Shown: one piece after another, positions 46,209 to 54,332 of the stretch
How the letters are laid out: each line of letters opens with the position of its first letter
Position numbering within the stretch: position 1 is the first letter of the stretch
Assembly (NCBI RefSeq): GCF_014201115.1
Contig: NZ_JACHDO010000001.1
Location: forward strand, 3,596,001 to 3,660,000
From: Nocardiopsis metallicus
GTDB taxonomy: Bacteria > Actinomycetota > Actinomycetes > Streptosporangiales > Streptosporangiaceae
DNA: 64,000 nt
Direction of reading: 5' to 3'
Made by a program: the position numbers and the translations under genes
Notes under the pieces: generated by a model
Seen by the model: the letters and a program-made list of their open reading frames with translations, nothing else
What the model was told of the DNA's origin: nothing
Databases searched by the model: none

Positions 46209-46236
46209 GAAGTTACACCACCTGATGGGACACCAT
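46209..46236. repeat. Right terminal inverted repeat of the IS
   Basis: GAAGTTACACCACCTGATGG then GACACCAT; the reverse complement pairs with the left end over the TGTCCC and GTGGTGTAACT blocks. Confidence 0.75.
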
Positions 46237-47166
46237 CCGGAGCCGGAGGCTACCCCGCTGATCCTGCTGCACGGTTGGCCGGGGGCGGTCACCGATTTCC
46301 TGGACGTGATCGGACCGCTCACCGACCCCCGGTCGCACGGCGGTGACCCCGACGACGCGTTCCACCTGGTCATTCCGTCCCTGCCGGGGTTCGGGTTCTC
46401 CATTCCCCTGGCCGGTCCCGGTATGGGCACGGAACGGATGGCCGGGCTGTTCGTGGAACTGATGTCCCGGCTGGGCTACGAGCGATACGGCGTCCAGGGC
46501 TACGACACCGGTTCCTGGGTGGCACCGGAGATGGCGGAGCAGGCACCAGAGAACGTGGTCGGGCTACACCTCAACGCCATGATCACCTTCCCCTACGGCG
46601 AGGAGGAGGAGAAGGCCCTCGAGGGCGCGGACCGCCGCCGTTGGGAGTCCATGCGGGACTTCAACGACGGCTACCTCCAGTGCAACGGCAAGCGCCCGCA
46701 GACCGTCGCCTACGGGCTGACCGACTCACCGGTGGGGCAGCTCGCCTGGATGGTGGAGAAGTTCAAGGAGCTCACCATGCCGGAGGAGGGTCTGCCCGAG
46801 GACAGCCTGGACCGCGACCGGATGCTCACGTGCGTGTCGGTGTACTGGCTGACCGGCACCGCGGGCTCTGCCGCCCAGATCTACTACGAGAACATCTCCG
46901 CGAACGACTGGAGCGGCGCGGGTGACGGGGGCGAAGGTGAGGCGGACTCCCGAAGCGAGGGCCCGGGCGGCTGGCCCACCGAGCGCGGTACGGTCCCGAC
47001 CGGGGTCCTGCTCTCCGCGCACGACGTGACGGTCCGACCCTGGGCCGAGCGGGACCACGAGATCGTGCGGTGGACCGAGCTCGGCGAGGGCGGCCACTTC
47101 CTGTCCTTGGAGAAGCCGGACCTACTGGTCGGCGACATCCGGGCGTTCTTCCGTGACCTGCGCTGA
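46237..47166 (+). pseudogene. Epoxide hydrolase, C-terminal part
   Basis: About 310 codons in the same frame as the N-terminal part: [20 protein letters not shown], the nucleophile Asp in [20 protein letters not shown], the cap with [20 protein letters not shown], the Tyr-rich [17 protein letters not shown], and the catalytic His in [13 protein letters not shown]. An ATG at 46207 inside the element end could start a truncated product without the EHN domain, but it would lack N-terminal packing. This fragment has no stop before 47166. Confidence 0.92.
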
Positions 47167-47220
47167 CGCTCCCTCATACCCCGTAGGTCTGGGGTTCGCC
47201 TCCACAGAAGAAACAACGAA

Positions 47221-47260
47221 GGCGACCCGGTGAGCGCTTAAACGCGATCACCGGGTCGCC
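47221..47260 (-). terminator. Terminator of tRNA-Ala copy 3
   Basis: GGCGACCCGGTGA and its exact complement form a 13-bp stem 11 bases from the tRNA end. On the minus strand it is followed by TTCGTTGTTTCTTCTG. It also serves the epoxide hydrolase remnant from the other side. Confidence 0.8.
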
Positions 47261-47271
47261 CTGAATTCAAG

Positions 47272-47344
47272 TGGAGCTATGGGGATTCGAACCCCAGACC
47301 TCCTCCATGCCATGGAGGCGCGCTACCAACTGCGCCATAGCCCC
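47272..47344 (-). tRNA. tRNA-Ala (GGC), copy 3
   Basis: Identical to the other two copies over 73 nucleotides, with anticodon GGC, G3-U70 and no encoded CCA. A TAAGGT -10 box lies about 15-20 bases upstream on the minus strand. Confidence 0.97.
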
Positions 47345-47421
47345 GTATGGGAGTCGTTCGGGCCGAAGCCCTGCCGACTCCCTGAACCTTAGCGGATTAT
47401 GCGCGGTTCGTCGAAACGGAA

Positions 47422-48045
47422 TCAGGCGTCGTCGCTGAGGACGACCGGTTCCGGGAGGCTGGCGGCGTTGTGCTCCATGAGGCGCCAGGTCTGGCCGCGC
47501 GCCTGGAGCACCGACCAGCAGCAGTTGCTGAGCGGCCCGAGGAGCTCGCGGCGCTCGTCGGGGACGCCGAGCATGCGGGAGATCCCCACGCGCAGGGCCG
47601 CCCCGTGACTGACGATGACGAGGAGGCCGCCGGGCGGGGTCTTGGCCAGGCCCCGGTCGACCGCCGCGACCATCCGGTCGCCGACCTCGGAGATGTGCTC
47701 CCCGTCGGGGATCTCCATGCGCGGGTGCTCGGCGGGCCAGCGTTCGGCGAGTTCGGCGGCGGTGAGGCCCTCCCATGAGCCGCCGAAGCGTTCACGCAGA
47801 CCCTTGTCGAACTCCACCGGGACCCCGGAGGAGCGTCCGAGGTACCCGGCGGTGTCGGCGGCGCGCTTGAGGTCGGACGCGATGACGGTGTCGGGCCTCA
47901 GGGTGGCGAGCAGCCGACCGGCCCGTTCGGCCTGTGCGTGGCCGACCGGGTCGAGGTCGATGTCGGTCTGTCCCTGGAAGCGCTTCTCGACGTTCCAGGC
48001 CGTGCGTCCGTGCCGCCAGAACAGCACACGGGGGGCGTCACTCAC
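47422..48045 (-). CDS. Histidine phosphatase (phosphoglycerate mutase family)
   Basis: A 207-residue cytosolic histidine phosphatase. The RHG motif WRHGRTAWNVEKRFQGQTD is at residues 10-28; the second catalytic His is in IVSHGAALRVG near 147. It is the last gene of the nadD-rsfS-phosphatase run that is conserved in actinomycetes, where the equivalent gene has been assigned to glucosyl-3-phosphoglycerate phosphatase (GpgP) in some genomes; this assignment here is inference. It starts 45 bp after rsfS with no promoter in between. Confidence 0.85.
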   Translation of the reverse strand: MSDAPRVLFWRHGRTAWNVEKRFQGQTDIDLDPVGHAQAERAGRLLATLRPDTVIASDLKRAADTAGYLGRSSGVPVEFDKGLRERFGGSWEGLTAAELAERWPAEHPRMEIPDGEHISEVGDRMVAAVDRGLAKTPPGGLLVIVSHGAALRVGISRMLGVPDERRELLGPLSNCCWSVLQARGQTWRLMEHNAASLPEPVVLSDDA

Positions 48046-48090
48046 GTGGCGTGTCTCTCTTGTTCTGCGACCGGGACGGCCGCGCGGAGG

Positions 48091-48489
48091 TTACTGCTCG
48101 TCCAGCGGGGTGCGCTCGGCACCTCGGGAGCCCTCGGGGAGTTCGATCTCCGGGCAGTCCTTCCAGAGGCGCTCGAGGCCGTAGTAGCCGCGCTCCTCCT
48201 CGTGCTGGATGTGGACGACGATGTCGGCGTAGTCCAGCAGGACCCAGCGGCCGTCGCGCTCGCCCTCGCGGCGGACGGGCTTGGCGCCGGACTGGATGCG
48301 CAGCTGGTCCTCGACCTCGTCGACGATGGCGCGGACCTGGCGGTCGTTGGGCGCCGAGCACAGCACGAAGGCCTCGGTGATGACGAGCTGGTCGCTGACG
48401 TCGTAGGCGATGATCTCCTGGGCGAGCTTGTCGGAGGCGGCCTCTGCGGCGACCTTGACGAGTTCCACGGCCCTGTCGGTGGCTGTCAC
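48091..48489 (-). CDS. rsfS: Ribosomal silencing factor RsfS
   Basis: A 132-residue member of the RsfS/Iojap family. AEAASDKLAQEIIAYDVSDQ, ITEAFVLCSAPNDRQVRAIV and the WVLLDYADIVVHIQ segment are diagnostic. It binds ribosomal protein L14 and blocks subunit joining in starvation. It sits in the usual nadD-rsfS-phosphatase order, 73 bp after nadD. Confidence 0.95.
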   Translation of the reverse strand: MTATDRAVELVKVAAEAASDKLAQEIIAYDVSDQLVITEAFVLCSAPNDRQVRAIVDEVEDQLRIQSGAKPVRREGERDGRWVLLDYADIVVHIQHEEERGYYGLERLWKDCPEIELPEGSRGAERTPLDEQ

Positions 48490-48562
48490 GTTGTGCTTGC
48501 TGCCTTACTTGTCGGGTGTGGACCGGCGCGGCGCGGACCGGGTTCGGTTCGCGTGGCGCGGT

Positions 48563-49216
48563 TCAGGACTCCAGGTAGAGCCCGGTCTTGTTGATGTAGC
48601 GGACGATGCCGTCGGGTACGAGGTACCAGATGGGTTCGCCCTTGCGGACGCGTTCGCGGCACTCGGTGGAGGAGATGGCGAGCGCGGGGACCTCCACCAG
48701 GGAGACCTTGCCCTCGGGCAGGCCGGTGTCGCTGAGGTGGTGTCCGGGCCGGTTACAGCCTACGAAATGCGCGAGGTCGAAGAGTTCGTCGACGTTGTGC
48801 CAGCTCAAAATGGCGCCGAGCGCGTCGGCTCCGGTGATGAAGTAGAGCTCCACGCCGGGGCCGTAGACGCTGCGCATCTCACGGAGGGTGTCGAGGGTGT
48901 AGGTGGGCCCTGACCGGTCGATCTCGACGCGGTCGACCCTGAACTGGGGGTTCTCGGCGGTCGCGATGACCGTCATGAGGTAGCGGTCCTCGGAGGGGGT
49001 GACCTTGGCCAGGTCCTTCTGCCAGGGCTGGCCGGTGGGGACGAACACCACTTCGTCCAGGCCGAAGAGGTGTGCGACCTCACTGGCGGCGACGAGGTGT
49101 CCGTGGTGGATGGGGTCGAAGGTGCCGCCCATGATGCCGACCTTGGTCGGCACGGAGCCGTCCCGTCGCGCGGGGGAACTCCCCCCGTGGGAGACGCCGG
49201 TGGCCTGCTGTGTCAC
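48563..49216 (-). CDS. nadD: Nicotinate-nucleotide adenylyltransferase
   Basis: A 217-residue enzyme from GTG 49216. The nucleotidyltransferase motif [11 protein letters not shown] and the C-terminal [20 protein letters not shown] are hallmarks. It converts nicotinate mononucleotide and ATP to deamido-NAD in NAD synthesis. GGAGCGCACA upstream supports GTG 49216; the alternative is GTG 49153, which would start just before the core, with weaker spacing. The protein has a 30-residue polar N-terminal extension, as in other actinomycetes. Confidence 0.93.
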   Translation of the reverse strand: MTQQATGVSHGGSSPARRDGSVPTKVGIMGGTFDPIHHGHLVAASEVAHLFGLDEVVFVPTGQPWQKDLAKVTPSEDRYLMTVIATAENPQFRVDRVEIDRSGPTYTLDTLREMRSVYGPGVELYFITGADALGAILSWHNVDELFDLAHFVGCNRPGHHLSDTGLPEGKVSLVEVPALAISSTECRERVRKGEPIWYLVPDGIVRYINKTGLYLES

Positions 49217-49306
49217 TGTGCGCTCCGTTTCGCAGTGGCGCTGCCATGTTGCCGGTTTCGGCCAACCGAGGTTAGCCGACCTCGGGCGTCGTCGCCCGCT
49301 TCCGGG

Positions 49307-49350
49307 CCTGTTCCATCCTGGAATCCGGAACTGTTCCACCCTGGAACAGG
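49307..49350. repeat. Tandem palindromes TTCCAYCCTGGAA
   Basis: CTGTTCCATCCTGGAA and CTGTTCCACCCTGGAA are direct repeats, each itself palindromic, and CCTGTTCCA/TGGAACAGG close the whole 44-bp segment. It lies between nadD and the divergent M48 gene, so it may be an operator pair. Confidence 0.6.
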
Positions 49351-49458
49351 TCAAACAAGCGCCGGGCCGGGCTGCTTCCCGGGGAGGTTCGTGAAACACC
49401 CGCGAATCGCGTCATATCTCGTTTGGTCCAAACCGTGGCCAAGCGGCGACGCGGCGCA

Positions 49459-49464
49459 TAGCAT
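49459..49464 (+). promoter_or_regulatory. -10 box TAGCAT for the M48 peptidase gene
   Basis: TAGCAT ends six bases before ATG 49471 with no ribosome-binding site, suggesting a leaderless transcript. Confidence 0.45.
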
Positions 49465-49470
49465 GCCGAT

Positions 49471-50547
49471 ATGGCCAACTCACCAGATCGCGTACGCGTC
49501 CGGCTCACAGACATCTCTCCTCGTGCCTACGAGCACCCCGCCGACCGCGGCGCCCTGGTCGCGCTGCGTTCGCTGACGGGCTTCGACACCCTGGTCAAGT
49601 CCCTGTTCGGGCGGATCAACGAGCGCTCGCTCCGCCTGATGTTCCTTTCCAGCGCCGTGCGGGTGAGCCCCACGCAGTTCCCGGAGCTGCACGACTACCT
49701 CCGCGACGCCGCCTACGTGCTGGACCTGGACGAGGTCCCCGAGCTCTACGTCAAGATGGACCCCCAGCCCAACGCCATGGCGATCGGCCGCAAGAAGCCG
49801 TTCATCGTCATGACGACCGGCCTGTTCGACCTGTTCGACGCCGAGGAGAAGCGGTTCGTCATCGGCCACGAGGTCGGTCACGTGCTGAGCGGCCACTCCG
49901 TGTACCGCACCATCCTCCTTCTGCTGGTCTGGCTGTCCACCAAGATCATGTGGATCCCGCTGGGTGCCATCGCCATCCAGGCGATCCTGGCCGGGCTGCG
50001 CGAGTGGCAGCGCAAGTCCGAGCTCTCCAGCGACCGCGCCGGCCTGCTGACCTGCCAGAACCCCGAAGCCGCCAAGCGCGCTCTGATGAAGCTGGCCGGT
50101 GGCTCGAACCTGTCCCAGATGAACCCCGACGCGTTCATGGAGCAGGCCCGCGAGTACGAGGGCGGCGGTGACGCCGTGGACAGCGTCCTCAAGCTGATGA
50201 CCACCGTCCCGCAGAGCCACCCGTTCGCGGTGGTCCGGGTGGCCGAGCTGCACCGGTGGATCGAGAGCGGCGAGTACCAGCGGATCGTCGACGGCGAGTA
50301 CCCGCGCCGGTCCACCGACCGTGAGGCCAGTGTGTCGGAGGAGGCGGCCAACGCGGCCAACTCCTACCGGGAGGGCTGGAACCGATCCTCGGACCCTCTG
50401 GTCAAGACCATCCGGGACGTGGCGGGTGGCGCTGGGCGCGCCGGGGGCCAGTTCTTCGACACGGTGGCCGACCGCTGGCGGGGCGGCCAGGGCGGCTCCG
50501 GAAGCGACCAGGGCAGCCAGAGCGGCCAGAGCGGCAACGGCAACTAG
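49471..50547 (+). CDS. M48-family zinc metallopeptidase
   Basis: A 358-residue peptidase of the HtpX/Ste24 group. The zinc motif HEVGHVLSGH is near residue 130; one hydrophobic helix region follows (YRTILLLLVWLSTKIMWIPLG), then the third zinc ligand Glu in SELSSDRAGLL near 190. The last ~25 residues are Gly/Ser/Gln repeats. It should cleave damaged or misfolded membrane-associated proteins at the inner face of the membrane. The N-terminus has no signal peptide. A strong hairpin follows the stop. Confidence 0.88.
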   Translation: MANSPDRVRVRLTDISPRAYEHPADRGALVALRSLTGFDTLVKSLFGRINERSLRLMFLSSAVRVSPTQFPELHDYLRDAAYVLDLDEVPELYVKMDPQPNAMAIGRKKPFIVMTTGLFDLFDAEEKRFVIGHEVGHVLSGHSVYRTILLLLVWLSTKIMWIPLGAIAIQAILAGLREWQRKSELSSDRAGLLTCQNPEAAKRALMKLAGGSNLSQMNPDAFMEQAREYEGGGDAVDSVLKLMTTVPQSHPFAVVRVAELHRWIESGEYQRIVDGEYPRRSTDREASVSEEAANAANSYREGWNRSSDPLVKTIRDVAGGAGRAGGQFFDTVADRWRGGQGGSGSDQGSQSGQSGNGN

Positions 50548-50567
50548 CGTTTCGACGGAACCCGCAC

Positions 50568-50602
50568 GGGGGCGGCGCCTGGCTCTTCCAGGCACCGCCC
50601 CC
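50568..50602 (+). terminator. Terminator of the M48 gene
   Basis: GGGGGCGG-c-GCCTGG, loop CTCTT, CCAGGC-a-CCGCCCCC: a stem of 14 pairs with a mismatch, 20 bases after the stop. Confidence 0.75.
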
Positions 50603-50639
50603 GGGGTGTGTCCGGAGTCCTGTGGACGGTTCAACGGGG

Positions 50640-50823
50640 GTGCGTTCCCGGGCGGGACCGCCGCCCGGGACTTCGCCACCACCAGGATGGCGAGCGCACC
50701 GATCACGGCCGGGATCGCGAAGGCGTAGAAGTCCACCGCGGCCCCCAGCCCGGAGGCCATGACCAGACCTGCGTGGATCGGGCCGATGAGGGCGCGGAGC
50801 GCCACGACGGTCAGCCGTTCGCG
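50640..50823 (-). pseudogene. Remnant of an MFS transporter (last helix)
   Basis: The minus-strand frame gives ALRALIGPIHAGLVMASG followed by LGAAVDFYAFAIPAVIGALA and ILVVAKSRA, which looks like the last transmembrane helix of a major facilitator transporter (aromatic-acid symporters end with FYAFAIPALIGAL-like sequence). Nothing upstream continues it and no stop closes it before the antisense M48 gene. It lies directly downstream of the aryl-CoA catabolic operon, on its strand, so it may be what is left of that operon's uptake transporter. Confidence 0.45.
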
Positions 50824-50999
50824 CCTGCCCCCGGCGGGGAGGCTGAAGTCTTCTCAGTCGTGGCGGCCTGGGGCGGGTGGGTCCGGAGGGTTGGGTGGGG
50901 TCGGTCTGTCCTTGGACGCAGGGGTGTGCGCCCTCCGGGGACCGAGGGTGGGAACGGCACCGCCCTTGTGCCGCGCGTGCTTCCCCGACCGTTCCGGGG

Positions 51000-51722
51000 T
51001 CATCCCCAGCCGGTCGCGAGTGTGTCGCGCACCGACCGCCAGGCGGCGTGCGCGGGGTCGATGACGGCGAAGTGGTCGGCGCCGGAGATCTCCCGGTAGT
51101 CGACGGGGTCCCCCGCCGACCGGGCCGCCGCCGCGTAGTCGCGGCTGTGCTCGACCGGGACGCGCTGGTCCCGGTCACCGTGGACCAGTAGTTGGGGAAC
51201 GCCGAACGGAAGCCGGTGCACGGGGGAGGACTCGGTATAGAGCTCCGGAGCGGGGACGGGGCCGAGGAAGGGTTCGACCGCCCCTTCCCCCAGTCCGGCT
51301 TCGGCGCAGCGACGCAGGTCGGTGATGGGGGCGAGCGGGACCACGGAGGTCACCGGGGAGTCGGCGGCGGTCATCAGGGCGAGGTGGCCCCCGGCGGAGT
51401 GGCCGATGGAGACCACGCGGGAGGTGTCCAGGCGTTCGTCGCTCTCGGCGGTGGCGGCGAGCAGGTCCAGGGCGCGGGCGACGTCGTCACGGGTCCGCGG
51501 CCAGCCGCCGCCGTCGGTACCGGTGCGCCGGTACTCGATATTCCACACCGCCCACCCACCCGCGGCCAGGTCCCGGGCGAGGGGGTCCATCAGGTGGGCG
51601 TCGTGCAGGTCGCGCCACCAGCCGCCGTGCAGCAGGACCGCCACGGGGGCCGGAGCGTCCGCTCCCTCGGGGTCCCAGCGGTGGATGATCTGGCTGGGGT
51701 GCTCACCGTAGGTCGTGGTCAC
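51000..51722 (-). CDS. Alpha/beta hydrolase of the aryl-CoA cluster
   Basis: A 240-residue hydrolase. The oxyanion segment LLHGGWWRDLHDAHL near residue 30, nucleophile elbow GHSAGGHLAL near 110, acid loop VHGDRDQRVPVEHS near 185 and His in GADHFAVID near 215 form a complete triad. HGGWW and the overall size resemble kynurenine formamidases and small acyl esterases. Its start overlaps the stop of the hydroxylase gene by four bases. In this setting it could be a formamidase feeding anthranilate into the pathway or a CoA thioesterase; sequence alone does not decide. Confidence 0.82.
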   Translation of the reverse strand: MTTTYGEHPSQIIHRWDPEGADAPAPVAVLLHGGWWRDLHDAHLMDPLARDLAAGGWAVWNIEYRRTGTDGGGWPRTRDDVARALDLLAATAESDERLDTSRVVSIGHSAGGHLALMTAADSPVTSVVPLAPITDLRRCAEAGLGEGAVEPFLGPVPAPELYTESSPVHRLPFGVPQLLVHGDRDQRVPVEHSRDYAAAARSAGDPVDYREISGADHFAVIDPAHAAWRSVRDTLATGWG

Positions 51723-54238
51723 CTTGGGTCTCCCTGGGTCGTGGCCGGGCGCGGAGCGCTCTCCGGGGGAGCGGAGCCGTGCTCGGGCTGGTCGGGGCGC
51801 CAGCGGCGGTGGCGGGTGCCCTGTGTCCCGGTGGAACGTAGCAGGTCGAGGCGGGGGCGCGGCCCGTCGGTCCGGCCCGTGGGGGGTTTACGGCTGCCCG
51901 CGCGGAAGGGGGCGGGCCAGGTGACTCCGGGGCCCGAGTAGTCCTGCTCGGCGGCGGCGTGCAGGGTCCACTGCGGGTCGTACAGGTGCGGGCGGGCCAG
52001 GGCGCACAGGTCGGCGCGCCCGGCCAGGACCGTGGAGTTGACGTCGTCGTGGGAGGAGATGGCGCCGACCGCGATGACCGGCACCCCGAGGTCGCGGCGG
52101 ATGCGTTCGGCGTAGGGCACCTGGTAGCTGCGGCCGTAGGCGGGCCGTTCGTCCGGGGTGACCTGGCCGGTGGAGACGTCGATGGCGTCGGCCCCGGCGG
52201 CGGCGAGGGCGCGGGCGATCTCCACGGCGTCGTCGGCGGTGGTGCCCTCCTCGGTCCAGTCGGTGGCGGAGATCCGGACGGTGAGGGCCTTGTGGTCGGG
52301 CCAGACCTCGCGGACGGCGGCCAGGACCTCCAGGGGGTAGCGCAGGCGTCCGGCGAGGTCGCCTCCGTAGCGGTCGGCGCGGTGGTTGGTGACCGGTGAG
52401 AGGAAGGAGGAGAGCAGGTATCCGTGGGCGCAGTGGAGTTCGAGAAGGTCGAATCCGGCGCGGTCGGCGGAGCGGGCGGCGGCGGTGAAGTCGTCCCGGA
52501 TGGCCGCCATGGCGGCGTGGTCGAGTTCCCTGGGTGTCTGGTTGACGCCCTCCCGGTAGGGCAGCGGTGAGGGGGCGACCAGGGGCCAGTTGCCGTCGGG
52601 CAGGGGCTGGTCGATGCCCTCCCACATGAGGCGGGTGGATCCCTTGCGTCCGGCGTGGCCGAGCTGCACCCCGATCTTCGCCCGGCTGTTGGCGTGCACG
52701 AACTCGGTGACGCGGCGCCAGGCGGTCTCGTGTTCGAGGGTGTACAGACCGGTGCATCCGGGGGTGATGCGGGCTTCGGCGGACACGCACACCATCTCGG
52801 TCATCACCAGCCCGGCCCCGCCCAGGGCCTTGCCGCCCAGGTGGACGAGGTGGAAGTCGCCCGCCAGCCCGTCGGTGGCGGAGTACATGTCCATGGCCGA
52901 GACCACGACCCGGTTGTCCAGCTCCACGGGTCCCAGACGGAAGGGGTGGAACATGGGCGGGCGCGGTTCGGCCGCCGAGCCCTCGGTTTCCGTCGAGCCC
53001 TCGTCGGCTGTGGCGGCCGGGCTGGTCGAAGCGGCGGAACCGGTGGCCGCGGAACGCCCGGCGGCGGATCCGGCCTGTTCGGCCTCGACCTGCCCGGTGA
53101 ACCACGCGTCCACGCAGGCGACGAACTCGGGGTCGCGCAGGCGAAGGTTGTCGTAGGTGACCCGGCGGCTGCGGGTGAGTAGATCGAAGGCGAACTGGGG
53201 CGGTGCTGCGTCCACGTGGCGGGCGATGTCCTCGAACCACTCCAGGCTGGCCCGGGCCGCGCGCTGGGTGCTGGCCACGACGGGCTGGCGTTCCTCCTCG
53301 TAGGCGTTCAGGGCCGCGTCGGTGGTGGGCTGTTCGCGCAGGCAGGCGGCGAGGGCGAGCGCGTCCTCCATGGCCAGTTTGGTGCCCGAGCCGATGGAGA
53401 AGTGGGCGGTGTGGGCGGCGTCGCCGAGCAGGACCACGTTGCCGCGCCGCCAGGTGCGGTTGCGGACGGTGGTGAAGCGCTGCCAACGGGAGTTGTTGGG
53501 CAGCAGGCGGTGGCCGCGCAGGACCTCGGCGAAGAGCTGCTCGCAGCGCGCTATCGCACCGAGGTCGCTCTCCCCGGGGGCGAGGTCGCGGTCGACGAAC
53601 CCGGCGGCGTGCCACACGTCCTCGGTCATCTCCACGATGAAGGTGCTGGAGCCGGTGGAGTAGGGGTAGCAGTGCAGCTGTAGGACCCCGTGCGGGGTCT
53701 CCAGGACGTGGAAGTTGAAGGCGTCGAAGACCAGGTCGGTACCGAGCCACATGAAGCGGTTGCGGTGGGTGTGGAGTTCGGTGCCGAAGTCCGCGGCGTG
53801 GGTGGTCCTGGTGATGCTGTTGACCCCGTCGGCGGCGACGACGAGGTCGTGGGCGGCGGCAAGCTCCGCGGCGGGCGGCGCCTCGGTACGGCTGAGCACC
53901 CGGACCCCCAGCTCGGCGCAGCGGGCGCGCAGGATCTGGAGGAGCCGGCGGCGGCCGATGGCGGCGAAGCCGTGCCCGCCGGAGGTGGTGACGGTGCCCC
54001 CGTAGTGGATGTCGATGTCGTCCCAGCGGGCGAACTCGGCGGCCATGGCCCGGTACACGGCGGGGTCGGCGTGTTCTATGCCGCCGAGGGTCTCGTCGGA
54101 GAGCACCACACCGAACCCGAAGGTGTCGTCGGGGGCGTTGCGCTCGTAGACGGTGATGTCGTGGGTGTGGTCCAGCTGGCGGGCCAGGGCCGCGAAGTAG
54201 AGTCCCGCGGGCCCCGCCCCGATACACGCGATGCGCAT
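51719..54238 (-). CDS. Fused FAD hydroxylase / old yellow enzyme: 2-aminobenzoyl-CoA or salicyloyl-CoA hydroxylase-reductase
   Basis: An 839-residue two-domain flavoprotein. Residues about 1-375 are a class A FAD monooxygenase (GAGPAGLYFAALA at the start, LVVAADGVNSITR near 135, LLGDAAHTAHFSIGSG near 280). An Ala/Ser/Glu linker covers ~390-430. About 435-790 are an old-yellow-enzyme FMN domain with FRLGPVELDNRVVVSAM, HAGRKGS, LLELHCAHGYLLSSFLSP, and DRYGG. The last ~45 residues are Arg/Pro-rich. This architecture is that of 2-aminobenzoyl-CoA monooxygenase/reductase and salicyloyl-CoA 5-hydroxylase. AAGGAAGG precedes ATG 54238. Confidence 0.9.
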   Translation of the reverse strand: MRIACIGAGPAGLYFAALARQLDHTHDITVYERNAPDDTFGFGVVLSDETLGGIEHADPAVYRAMAAEFARWDDIDIHYGGTVTTSGGHGFAAIGRRRLLQILRARCAELGVRVLSRTEAPPAAELAAAHDLVVAADGVNSITRTTHAADFGTELHTHRNRFMWLGTDLVFDAFNFHVLETPHGVLQLHCYPYSTGSSTFIVEMTEDVWHAAGFVDRDLAPGESDLGAIARCEQLFAEVLRGHRLLPNNSRWQRFTTVRNRTWRRGNVVLLGDAAHTAHFSIGSGTKLAMEDALALAACLREQPTTDAALNAYEEERQPVVASTQRAARASLEWFEDIARHVDAAPPQFAFDLLTRSRRVTYDNLRLRDPEFVACVDAWFTGQVEAEQAGSAAGRSAATGSAASTSPAATADEGSTETEGSAAEPRPPMFHPFRLGPVELDNRVVVSAMDMYSATDGLAGDFHLVHLGGKALGGAGLVMTEMVCVSAEARITPGCTGLYTLEHETAWRRVTEFVHANSRAKIGVQLGHAGRKGSTRLMWEGIDQPLPDGNWPLVAPSPLPYREGVNQTPRELDHAAMAAIRDDFTAAARSADRAGFDLLELHCAHGYLLSSFLSPVTNHRADRYGGDLAGRLRYPLEVLAAVREVWPDHKALTVRISATDWTEEGTTADDAVEIARALAAAGADAIDVSTGQVTPDERPAYGRSYQVPYAERIRRDLGVPVIAVGAISSHDDVNSTVLAGRADLCALARPHLYDPQWTLHAAAEQDYSGPGVTWPAPFRAGSRKPPTGRTDGPRPRLDLLRSTGTQGTRHRRWRPDQPEHGSAPPESAPRPATTQGDPR

Positions 54239-54332
54239 CGTGCCGCCTTCCTTTTCGCTGACGCCGGTTCCGGTGGCGCCGTCCGCGTCGGTGCCGGTTC
54301 CGCTGGCGTCCGTGCCGTGGGCTGCTGTCGGC

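Larger units (their letters stand above)
44816..46236 (+). mobile_element. IS256-family insertion sequence, 1421 bp
   Basis: Bounded by the CCGGAGCCG duplication. The ends are imperfect inverted repeats: left GGTCATGTCCCTTGGAGTGG then TGTAACTC, right (inverted) ATGGTGTCCCATCAGGTGG then TGTAACTTC; the shared core is TGTCCC...GTGGTGTAACT. It carries one intact transposase. It appears complete and possibly active. Confidence 0.9.

Noticed and set aside
46207-47166. A complete 319-codon epoxide hydrolase starting at ATG 46207
   Set aside because: The first ten codons are insertion-sequence end; homology resumes exactly at the target duplication, so this is the severed C-terminal part of a longer gene.
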